DNA of 64,000 nucleotides from Tritrichomonas musculus (Eukaryota; Parabasalia; Tritrichomonadida; Tritrichomonadidae): the NCBI GenBank assembly GCA_039105265.1, contig JAPFFF010000016.1:682001-746000 (forward strand). The letters are read 5' to 3'. Shown in pieces: positions 30,653-39,449 of this stretch. The notes under the pieces were generated by a model that did not search any database, was not told the DNA's origin, and saw nothing but the letters and a program-made list of their open reading frames with translations. A program made the translations under genes and the position numbers. Every line of letters begins with the position of its first letter. Positions within the stretch are counted from its first letter, which is position 1.

Positions 30653-33073
30653 ATGCTTTTCGATCGATACACCAAGTTAGTTAACGTTGTTCCAGAAGTT
30701 CCCGAGATACTTTTGGAATCATGCAGTACGAAATCGTCAATTACTCGAGAACACATTATTCAAAAGCAGCGAATTATTACAATTATACCATTAATTCATG
30801 AAGATCAATATCCAAATAATCTAATTCCACCTCGGCGTGAACTTTTTTCAACTCTCCATATTTCCCCAAACTTCAGTTCTAATATAATTATGCCTCAGCA
30901 ACTTCAATTTATCACGTTCTTAGTAAGCTTTATCAAATCGCATCCAGATCTTGTTACAAAAGCATTAGAAATACAATTCAATGATCAGCACAACAATTTA
31001 TTTGTTTTTATGTGTTATTCAGCGATTCCTGCTTTTTTTGGCTTTTTTTCTTCCAGTGAACTTGTTTCGCATGGATTTTCTTTTTACTGCTCTTTAGTTT
31101 CACTTTCCAGCAATGAACGCTTAATAGACCAAGCGCTTATTCCATTTTTTTGCAATAGTTGTACATTTCGATATATAGAAATGATTTTTTATCAATTTGG
31201 CATTCAATTTTGCCATGACAGTCATTTAGAAACGAAGCAAATACAAAAAGATCTTCTTCGTAAGCAATATCTTACTCCGTTAATCGATTCAATAATCCAA
31301 TCTTATCCCTTAATACCTCATACACACAAATTTCTTTTAAAATACATGATAAGCAATGGACGAAATCCTAAATCAGTTTTACACTTCTTTCTTCACCGTT
31401 TTACCTTTCCTCAATTATTACGATATTTCAAGCAGACCTCTTTCACGTCACATTTCATTCAGCTTAAGTCGTTAATGATATCACTAAGAGATGATATCAC
31501 TCCGTGTCTCAAAATAATCGACATATTCGACTCCCCGTCGTTATTTGAAGTTCCATCAATGTTCACTGTCTTCGATTCGCACTTCACGCAGCTTCTACTT
31601 ACTTCAGCTGACGTCCATGTCATGATGAAGAGTCTTGAAGCAGTCTGTGAGCTTCCTGCCTGTCTCAAATCCTTCAGAGATACTTCCTACTTCACTGAGA
31701 TAAAATTTGTCCCATTTTGGGTGAAAGTTTTCTCAAGAAACCCTCGTCCGCCTGATTCCGCGTTCAATTGGAGGCGGGTTGTCTTTTCAAGTCTTTTTCC
31801 AGCAGTCACAGATCCAATTGACACCATAAAAACGAATGGCCATATAAGCTCTCAAAAAGTGGATGATATAACGAAAAATAAAAACAGTGAAAAAGTGAGT
31901 TCCGACTTGGTTTCATCAAACAAGCAAGTCAATTTCTCTCCCTCTTCATCAAATCTACAAGAAATTGACCTTGAACCGTCGCAAAAGGCCAAATCTATTT
32001 TATTGAAGCGTCACTCGTCCTACTCTGGGCATCGTCCTGTCTTTGTGTATAGCCACTCTGACGACGATGACGATGACGATGACGATAAAAACAAAGACGA
32101 TAGCGATGAACTTTTTGAGAGGATCTATTTAGAAATTTCTTCACGATGCAGCCAGGAGGACGTTAGGATGGTTTCCTTTCTGACAAACTCGTTCAATTCA
32201 GTTTCACTTCACAATTATCACGATCATGCGATGAAGCTTCTTGATCCTTCCTCCTTGTCACTTTTCATTGATTACGTGCTCAGTCGTGAAGTGAAAGACC
32301 TGATCAAGCGATCGAAGTCTTTTGAGCAGTATCTAGTCCACTCACTGTCGCTGCAGACGATGGTTCAATTTTCCGCGATTGTCTCGTCTAACTACACGAT
32401 GATGGTGATTCCGATTGTTCACGGAAACATGCAGAACTTTTTGAAAAGGCGGATAAGTCCAACCGCCGAGAGCATTCAAAAAGTGATAACAGATTCACTT
32501 GATGGGATTTCTGATCCGCCAGTTTTCGTGGTTCAAACTTTGTTCATGATGGCAATTCAACATGTTCTCAATTTGGCTGTCCCTTCAAATCTTCTCAAAA
32601 AGTTGAATGACATTGAAAAATTGTGGGAAAATCATCTTTTGAAAAGTAATGAAAGGGTCATGAATATCATGCCGAAGATCTTCCAGACAACTCCTCTTTT
32701 GAATAGAAAATTGAGAGAGACGATAGAGCATTTGAAATGTATAAAAACCGTTAAATTTGAATGGTCTCTCAATTTGATCCTCGAGTCACTCTCCCAGTTC
32801 GATGAAATGATCAAGTACGACAACAGCGAGAACTCAATCATCCAGTTCGCTCTCGTTTCGTGCAGCAGCGTGTCATTCATCTCAAAGTTCATCATTATCA
32901 ACATATTCGTCGTGAGACAGGAGGCCTTTAAGGTCATGGTGAACGAGAACAGAGACACCTACCTGTGGTCCAGACTTGAGTCAACTATTTTGAAGCTGTT
33001 GGCTTCTGATGTGCAACTTTTGACACAGTTTGTCAAATTGCAGGATGAACTATCTAAGTACCAAATAGCTTAG
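30653..33073 (+). CDS. Large helical protein of unknown function
   Basis: 806 residues. The ATG at 30653 is used; the ATG at 30642 is in another frame that closes quickly. The N-terminal 330 residues are helical with a conserved-looking stretch (VPEVPEILLESC, FVFMCYSAIPAFFGFFSSSE). A disordered Ser/Asp linker at about residues 400-480 includes DDDDDDDDKNKDDSDE. The last 320 residues are again helical, ending LLTQFVKLQDELSKYQIA. The layout, two helical domains with a loop, resembles Rho/Ras-GAP-like or VPS9-like regulators, but I cannot see the arginine finger or another diagnostic motif, so I leave it unnamed. Hydrophobic stretches are not long enough to be convincing membrane segments. The second half is richer in G+C than the first. 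Confidence 0.7.
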   Translation: MLFDRYTKLVNVVPEVPEILLESCSTKSSITREHIIQKQRIITIIPLIHEDQYPNNLIPPRRELFSTLHISPNFSSNIIMPQQLQFITFLVSFIKSHPDLVTKALEIQFNDQHNNLFVFMCYSAIPAFFGFFSSSELVSHGFSFYCSLVSLSSNERLIDQALIPFFCNSCTFRYIEMIFYQFGIQFCHDSHLETKQIQKDLLRKQYLTPLIDSIIQSYPLIPHTHKFLLKYMISNGRNPKSVLHFFLHRFTFPQLLRYFKQTSFTSHFIQLKSLMISLRDDITPCLKIIDIFDSPSLFEVPSMFTVFDSHFTQLLLTSADVHVMMKSLEAVCELPACLKSFRDTSYFTEIKFVPFWVKVFSRNPRPPDSAFNWRRVVFSSLFPAVTDPIDTIKTNGHISSQKVDDITKNKNSEKVSSDLVSSNKQVNFSPSSSNLQEIDLEPSQKAKSILLKRHSSYSGHRPVFVYSHSDDDDDDDDDKNKDDSDELFERIYLEISSRCSQEDVRMVSFLTNSFNSVSLHNYHDHAMKLLDPSSLSLFIDYVLSREVKDLIKRSKSFEQYLVHSLSLQTMVQFSAIVSSNYTMMVIPIVHGNMQNFLKRRISPTAESIQKVITDSLDGISDPPVFVVQTLFMMAIQHVLNLAVPSNLLKKLNDIEKLWENHLLKSNERVMNIMPKIFQTTPLLNRKLRETIEHLKCIKTVKFEWSLNLILESLSQFDEMIKYDNSENSIIQFALVSCSSVSFISKFIIINIFVVRQEAFKVMVNENRDTYLWSRLESTILKLLASDVQLLTQFVKLQDELSKYQIA

Positions 33074-33198
33074 GCCTGCATTTTATATATTATTATTATT
33101 TTATTATTTAAATAGATTAGATTTCATTTATTTATTTTTGATATATATAATTTTTTAAAATCAATAAACATTGCAAATTTTTTTTTAAAAAAGAAGGG

Positions 33199-33345
33199 AA
33201 ATCGTAATCGCCCGTGGCGGTTTAGGTCAATATTGACCTTGTATCGTACCATAGAAAAAAAAGTCTGGAACTTTTTTGCACTTTTGCAAAAAAAAGCATG
33301 GGTAGCTACTCATGTTTTTTTCTATAAAAAAAAATTTAAACGGAA
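33199..33345. repeat. Dispersed repeat, copy 1 (second copy at 46090-46230)
   Basis: Shared landmarks in the same order: GGGAAAT, GCCCG, TTAGGTCAATATTGACC (AAGGTCAAAATTGGCC in copy 2), TATCGT, GGAACTTTTTT, TTTTGCAAAAAA and AGTAGTTACTCATG-like. The two copies look about three-quarters identical by eye. Probably a decayed end of an unidentified element. Confidence 0.55.
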
Positions 33346-33361
33346 TTTTATTTATAGTCTA

Positions 33362-33605
33362 AAATCGATATTATTATGAGCATTCGCATATAAACAAGAA
33401 AGCGCAAATATTTTTAACACCATCATTTTATTATTTTGATGTATATAATTACGTAAATTCCAACTTTTCGCCAATTTCATTGATATTGGAAATCATATAC
33501 TTTTAAAGTTAAAAGGTAATTAATTAATTTTGAGTAATACGGTTTCATATTTATTTTTATGCCTTTGGATTGTGCATATGCGAATGCTCATAATAATATC
33601 GATTT
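33362..33605. mobile_element. Long inverted repeat, 244 bp, MITE-like
   Basis: Perfect 30-bp inverted ends read AAATCGATATTATTATGAGC followed by ATTCGCATAT, with the exact reverse complement at 33576-33605. No clear target duplication could be fixed because the right flank is a long poly-T run. No coding capacity. Confidence 0.5.
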
Positions 33606-34844
33606 TTTTTTTTTTTTTTTTTTTTTTTTATAGAATAAAACCTACCACTTTATCATATCTTTTTTTTACTACGTTAAGGGAGAAGTCTCATATTGTATTT
33701 TTATTGAATTTTCTCAAATTTTGAATAGGAAATAAATTGAATTTTTTTTTAAATCAAAAATAAACTAATTTTTTTTTCAATCAATTAAGAGAAAATTCAT
33801 CATATCAAATGAATTCTTTGATCTGTTTTTTATATATATTCAAAAGCTAAATAAAAGACTGTTGAAATTGAGTTGATTCAAGTTTTAAACAATTTTATAT
33901 ATAAATATACGACTGAGGAATTGTTTAATGCAGCTATTTAAAATATAAAAAGAGTCATAAAACATGAACTCAGTAATGAAAATAATGCTCTCCAATAATT
34001 GGGTTTTGCCTGATGATCAGTAAATCAAATAAGTTCAAAAAATTTTAATTCATCTGTTCAATGATTATTGATGGAAAATACTGAAACATAATAATAATAA
34101 AAAAATACTTCTTTACCATAATATCTTGATAATAAAGCATATGATAAAAATTTACTTTAAATTCAACAAAAAAATGCTGAATAATTTGTCAAAGAAGCAT
34201 AAAATTATTATAAAAAACAAATAAAGTATTGAATAAAATAATATGCCTTTTGATTTTTGATTTTTAGTTGTTCTAAATATTTAAAATCATACTATATATA
34301 AAGGAAATTTTGATTTTATTTAAATAATTAGGAAGAATGATTATCTTTGAAACAATTTTTTAATTTGAGGATCATTAGTTAGCTCGATAGGCTTTCTCCA
34401 TAATTTTTTTTTTAAGAATCATTAAAAATATTTATGATTGATTTTATTTGAATATAATAAAAATTTCATCTTTAATGTTCACTTTCACATTTGGCTGTTT
34501 CAATAAAAGTTTTATAATTTCAATATTTCTTTTTATTACAGCTTTATGTAATGCTGTTCTGTAAAAATATGTAATATTAAAACTTTCTTAAAAAATATGG
34601 GTTTGAATTTCATTGAATGATATGAATTTGAATGTAATTGAAAGATTTGATTTTAAATTCCATTGAAAGATATGATTTTGAATGTAATTGAAAGATTTTA
34701 TTTTAAATTTTAAAAAATAAATTAAGGGAAATATTAAGAAGATTGAGGTCAATTTTGTCATTAGTTAACAAAAGTTTAACAATTACAATATTTTCTTTTT
34801 CAACAGCCAAATATAATGCCGTTTTATATAATATAATTATATCA

Positions 34845-35598
34845 AAATTTCATTGAAAGATATGATTTTGAATTGTATTGAAAGATATGATTTTGAATTT
34901 TATTGAAAAATATGATTATGAATTCTATTGAATGACATAATTTTGAATGTAATTGAAAGATATGATTTTGGATTGTATTGAATAATATAATTCTGAATGT
35001 AATTGAATGATATAATTTTGAATGTAATTAAAAAATATGATTTTGAATTTCATTGAAAGATATGATTTTGAATGTAATTGAAAGATATGATTTCGAATTG
35101 CATTGAAAGATATGATTTTGAATTTCATTGAAAGATATAATATTGAATCTCATTGAAATATATGATTTCGAATGTAATTAAAAGATATGATTTTGAATCT
35201 CATTGAAATATATGATTTCGAATGTAATTAAAAGATATGATTTTGAATTTCATTGAAAGATATAATTGTGAATTTCATTGAAATATATGATTTTGAATTT
35301 CATTGAAAGATATAATTGTGAATTTCATTGAAAGATATGATTTTGAATTTCATTGAAAGATATAATATTGAATCTCATTGAAATATATGATTTCGAATGT
35401 AATTAAAAAATATGATTTTCAATCTCATTGAAAGATATGATTTTGAATTTCATTGAATGATATAATTCTAAATGTGATTAAATAATATAATTTTGAATGT
35501 AATTGAATGAATTGATTTTGAATTCCATTGAAAGACATAATTCTGAATTGCATTGAAAGATATGATTTTGAATGTAATTGAAAGATATGATTTTGAAT
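34845..35598. repeat. 25-bp tandem array between ankyrin units
   Basis: About thirty degenerate copies of a 25-bp unit with core AAAGATATGATTTTGAATTT and CATTG. Related shorter arrays fill the other spacers at about 34594-34717, 35740-35868, 36587-36760, 36896-37320 and 37455-37680. As 25 is not a multiple of three, each unit shifts the reading frame. Confidence 0.8.
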
Positions 35599-35989
35599 TT
35601 TAAAAAATAAATTAAGGGAAATATTAAGAAGATTGAGGTCAATTTTGTCATTAGTTAATAAAAGTTTTACGATTTCAATGTTTTCTTTTTCAATAGCCAA
35701 ATATAATGCCGTTTTATAAAATATTATTCTATCAAAATTTCATTGAAATATATGATTCTGAATTTCATTGAAAGATATGATTTCGAATTGCATTGAAAAA
35801 TATGATTTTGAATGTAATTGAACGATATGATTTTGAATGTAATTGAAAGATATGATTTAAAATTTTATAAAAAATTATGAATAATATATCGAAGATTTAG
35901 GTCAATTTTGTCATTAGTTAATAAAAGTCTGACAATTTCAATATTTTCTTTTTCAACAGCCAAATATAATGCTGTTTTATAAAATATTA

Positions 35990-36574
35990 CACCTGTTTCA
36001 CTTTTGTAACGGAAAAATCCACTTTCGTAACGGAAATTTTCATTTTTGTTACGGAAATTTTCACTTTCGTAACGGAAATTTTCATTTTCGTAACGGAAAA
36101 TACAAAAACGTAAGAAAATTTAAAGCATTTCAAATATTTTTATGAATTTTAGTATAATAACAACTAATATTGCCATAGATTTCATTTTTTAAGGAAAATT
36201 TTTTTTTAAGATTGATCAAATAATAAATAATATTTTTCGTTTTAAAAATCACTAATTCTTCATATATATGTATATTTTATTAAATAAATTATACAAATTT
36301 GCTATTTAAATAAAATTTTTTTAAAGAAGAGATTATTAAATATTGCATATTTTCGTTGATGAATTTTTTCTGAATGAATAATCATTTTTTATGAAATAAA
36401 AGATGTTAACTTTAAAATCACAAATTTTTATAACAAAGATCATATATTCATGAAAATTTCATATTTTCCGTAACAAAAGTGAAAATTTCCGTTTCGAAAA
36501 TGAAAATTTCCGTTACGAAAGTGAAAATTTCCGTCACGAAAGTGGAATTTTCCGTTACAAAAGTGAAACAGGTG
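35990..36574. mobile_element. Tc1/mariner-like MITE, 585 bp, with 21-bp subrepeats in its ends
   Basis: The ends read CACCTGTTTCACTTTTGTAA and its reverse complement. Each terminal inverted repeat of about 115 bp consists of five 21-bp units of the form CACTTTCGTAACGGAAATTTT, five on the left (35999-36103) and five inverted on the right. TA flanks both ends (35988-35989 and 36575-36576). The neighbouring paralogous spacer at about 35710-35735 has the uninterrupted sequence AAATATTATTCTATCAAAA, which is exactly the flanks joined with one TA. The insertion boundaries are therefore certain. The interior has no frame. Confidence 0.9.
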
Positions 36575-37662
36575 TATTCTATCAAAATTTCATTGAAAGA
36601 TATGATTTCAAATACCATTGAATGATATGATTTTGTATTCTATTAAAAGATACGATTTTGAATTCTATTGAAATATATGATTATGAATGAAATTGAAATA
36701 TATGATTGTGAATTCTATTGAAATATACGATTTTGAATGTAATTGAAAGATAGATCTTGAATTTTATATAAAATTAAGATAAATATATCCAAGATTGATG
36801 TCAAGTTTGTCATTAGTTAATAAAAGTTTTACGATTTCAATGTTTTCTTTTTCAACAGCCAAATATAATGCTGTCTCATAAATTATTTTTATATCAAAAT
36901 TTCATTGAAAGTTATGATTTTGAATTGCATTGAAAGATATAATTTTGAATTCCATTGAATGATATGATTATGAATTCTATTGAAAAATATGATTTTGAAT
37001 GTAATTGAAAGATATGATTTTAAATTCTATTGAAAGATATGATTTTGAATTTCATTGAAAGATATAATTTTAAATTCTATTGAAAGATATGATTTTGAAT
37101 GTAATTGAAATATATGATTTTAAATTCTATTGAAAGATATGATTTTGAATTCTATTGAAAAATATGATTTTGAATCCTATTGAAAGATATGATTTTGAAT
37201 TCCACTGATAGATATGATTTTAAATTTCTTTGAAAGATATGATTTTGAATTCCACTAATAGATATGATTTTGAATTTTATTGAAATATGTGATTTTTAAT
37301 TGTATTTAAAGATATAATTTTGAATTTTATATAAAATTAAGATAAATATATCCAAGATTGATGTCAAGTTTGTCATTAGTTAATAGAAGTTTTACGATTT
37401 CAATGTTTTCTTTTTCAACAGCCAAATATAATGCTGTCACATAAATTATTTTTATATCAAAATTTCATTTAAAAATATTATTCAGAATTATATTGAAAGA
37501 TATGATTTTGAATTCCATTGAAAGATATGATTATGAATTCTATTGAAAGATATGATTTTGAATGATATTGAAAAATATGATTTTGAATTCTATTGAAAGA
37601 TATGATTTTGAATGATATTGAAAGATGTGATTTTGAATGAAATTGAAAGATATGATTTTGGA

Positions 37663-38877
37663 TTATATTGAAAGATATGATTTCAACTTTGTTAAATAAT
37701 TATCAATTTTGAAAATTTCTTTTTTGTTTATATCTATATCTTTGTCTTTCAAAAGGTTGTCTACAAATACACAATAATCGTACTTACACAGGATGGAAAA
37801 TGAAAATTTATTAATTGACTTGTTTTTCAAAAAGGCAAAATTGTAATATCTGAGGCATTGGTTGAATGTGTCCTTCAGATTTTCTTCATCATTTTGTAAA
37901 AAGTTGTTTATGAAGTAATTTGCAATGTCATTGTGGTGGCATTTGATTGATTCATAAAAGACTTTTTTGTATGACTTATCCTCTAATTCAACATGATTGT
38001 CTTCGAGAAAGTGAATCATTTCTGAATTTTGACCATGAATGGCCAAAATCCACAACGATGGTGTTAGTTTAACACCTTCAAGTCGTAAATGGTTAAATAT
38101 TTGAATTGATCCAAAAAATACAGCATACTCAATCAATGAAAATCCACCATAACTTTTATTTTTTTTCGATTTTTTTGGCTTCTTAAGAAAAAATGAATTT
38201 GTTTCATAAATTGATGGCTGAATTTTTGCGTTAAGCGAAACATCATTTAGATTAACGTACGCTATAAACTCTGTAATCATGTCCTTTCTAATCAACTCAC
38301 AGATTTGACTGTCATTTTCGCCTTCTTTTCGTTTTTCATAGAAATTTTCTGGTAATTTTTTCTTTATCTCTTCAACCCATCCATTTTTATTTAATTCTTG
38401 ATCTTTTGGATCATATTTTGGAAACCATTTTTCATTGATGAATGCTTGAATTTCTGGCTGAAAAAACTGTGGATATTTGGCTTCTATGTATTTCTCTGTC
38501 TTTGTGATTTTCTTTACTATATATTCATCAATAACTATTACTTTTTGTTCGATGAGAAATAAAAGAATCCTTTTGTTGCTCTTAAAAATATTGAATACTT
38601 CTGAATTTGAAAAAATTTTTTTGATATCTTTTTTGAATATTTGCAAAATTCTTTCGATTTTGGCAAAAAAGTTAGGGAGACGATGATGATTATCACAAAT
38701 TTTAGAAATTAAGTACATTAATGATAAAAAATAATACTTATCATCACTTATTTTGGTATCATTTAAATTATTTTCAATAATTAGAAAATTTTCTTCTGAA
38801 TTGGCTTCTTCTTCAAGAAAACTCACAATATTTTCTTGAATATCTTTCATTGCGTTCAAGTAGGCTTGAGAACTCAT
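37663..38877 (-). CDS. DUF3447-type ankyrin protein, N-terminal part
   Basis: 404 residues, ATG at 38877. Same family and same layout as the gene at 22610-23758: EVFNIFKSNKRILLFLIEQK, KRKEGENDSQICELIRKDMI, GFSLIEYAVFFGSIQIFNHL, PSLWILAIHGQNSEMIHFLE and the final ILCKYDYCVFVDNLLKDKDI. A Lys-rich insert (KKPKKSKKNKSYG) sits before the first ankyrin-like helix. The last dozen residues (YLTKLKSYLSI) are encoded by the neighbouring 25-bp array, so the natural protein would have continued into ankyrin units, which are found displaced to the left. Cytosolic protein-binding scaffold; partner unknown. Confidence 0.75.
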   Translation of the reverse strand: MSSQAYLNAMKDIQENIVSFLEEEANSEENFLIIENNLNDTKISDDKYYFLSLMYLISKICDNHHRLPNFFAKIERILQIFKKDIKKIFSNSEVFNIFKSNKRILLFLIEQKVIVIDEYIVKKITKTEKYIEAKYPQFFQPEIQAFINEKWFPKYDPKDQELNKNGWVEEIKKKLPENFYEKRKEGENDSQICELIRKDMITEFIAYVNLNDVSLNAKIQPSIYETNSFFLKKPKKSKKNKSYGGFSLIEYAVFFGSIQIFNHLRLEGVKLTPSLWILAIHGQNSEMIHFLEDNHVELEDKSYKKVFYESIKCHHNDIANYFINNFLQNDEENLKDTFNQCLRYYNFAFLKNKSINKFSFSILCKYDYCVFVDNLLKDKDIDINKKEIFKIDNYLTKLKSYLSI

Positions 38878-39449
38878 AATTTTTATTCAATGTTTAAAGA
38901 ATTGTGATATGAAATTAACTAGCTAATCGATGTAGGCATTCAAAGACTTTTTCTAATTATTTTATATTTAGATAGATTATTTATAGTTATATGAAATTTA
39001 CTATTTATAAAATCCAAATCATCAAAGGAGAATTAGATAAATGCATATTTTTTTAAATAAATAAAATTTAAATAAAAAAACAATTTTTTCACAATTAATT
39101 CTTTTAAATTTCTTTAACTTTTCTTTTTATTGTGAGAATATATTCAAAATTTGTCATTTTTAACCTAGAATTTAAATGATCATTTAAATGACAAATTTGT
39201 CATCAAAAAGTCAATGACCACCTTTTGGCATCTGAACTTTTTGAAAGAAAATATTCTGTCTTTTTGATTGATACTGGTCATTTCCAACCCAAAATGACCA
39301 CCAATTTAAAGCTTAGTTTATAACTAATTGAAGACTATTCCCCTTTAATGCTTTGATTGAAATAATTATGAATAATCAATTAAATATACTAATCAAAATA
39401 ATTCAACTGATAAATTAAAAAAAAAAAAAAAAAAAAATAATTTTTATTA
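38878..39449. other. Intergenic region holding dispersed repeat copy B
   Basis: AT-rich, 570 bp, with the repeat at 39175-39335 and a long A run next to the Sel1 gene's stop. Confidence 0.4.
39175..39335. repeat. Dispersed repeat copy B (inverse of 26323-26500)
   Basis: Contains CTGTCTTTTTGATTGATACTG and CCAACCCAAAATGACCACC, the reverse complements of the blocks of copy A. The left end has a palindrome ATTTAAATGATCATTTAAAT. The two outer ends are themselves loosely inverted (AACTAAGCTTTAAAT / AACCTAGAATTTAAAT), supporting a TIR-element origin. Confidence 0.6.

Larger units (their letters stand above)
33074..34344. other. Intergenic region with two repeats
   Basis: About 1.27 kb. It holds the dispersed repeat at 33199-33345 and the long inverted repeat at 33362-33605, then AT-rich sequence with poly-T up to the ankyrin locus. 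No gene is seen. Confidence 0.5.
34345..37446 (-). pseudogene. Split ankyrin tail of locus 2: six single ankyrin units plus cap, in spacer arrays
   Basis: Read leftwards from the DUF3447 frame at 37663-38877, single ankyrin units lie at about 37337-37446, 36781-36882, 35885-35986, 35615-35717, 34722-34826 and 34466-34562. Most read KTALYLAVEKENIEIVKLLL then TNDKIDLNL; the last reads RTALHKAVIKRNIEIIKLLL. A cap at about 34345-34410 (RKPIELTNDPQIKKLFQR) ends in TAA. The cap parallels that of locus 1 (KTPIELTSNEEIKALL), so the original order of the gene is kept. Spacers are 25-bp tandem arrays without GT-AG borders and not readable through. Upstream of each unit a short segment (ATTTTGATATAA, then AATAATTTAT) is also conserved. 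Alternative reading: a dead gene invaded by satellite. Confidence 0.6.

Noticed and set aside
35425-35700. 91-codon reverse frame containing one ankyrin unit
   Set aside because: It is one module of locus 2 read on into the 25-bp array; not a gene of its own.
34345-37446. CRISPR-like interpretation of regularly spaced repeats and spacers
   Set aside because: The regularly spaced conserved units are ankyrin codons and the spacers are internally repetitive; the organism is eukaryotic.
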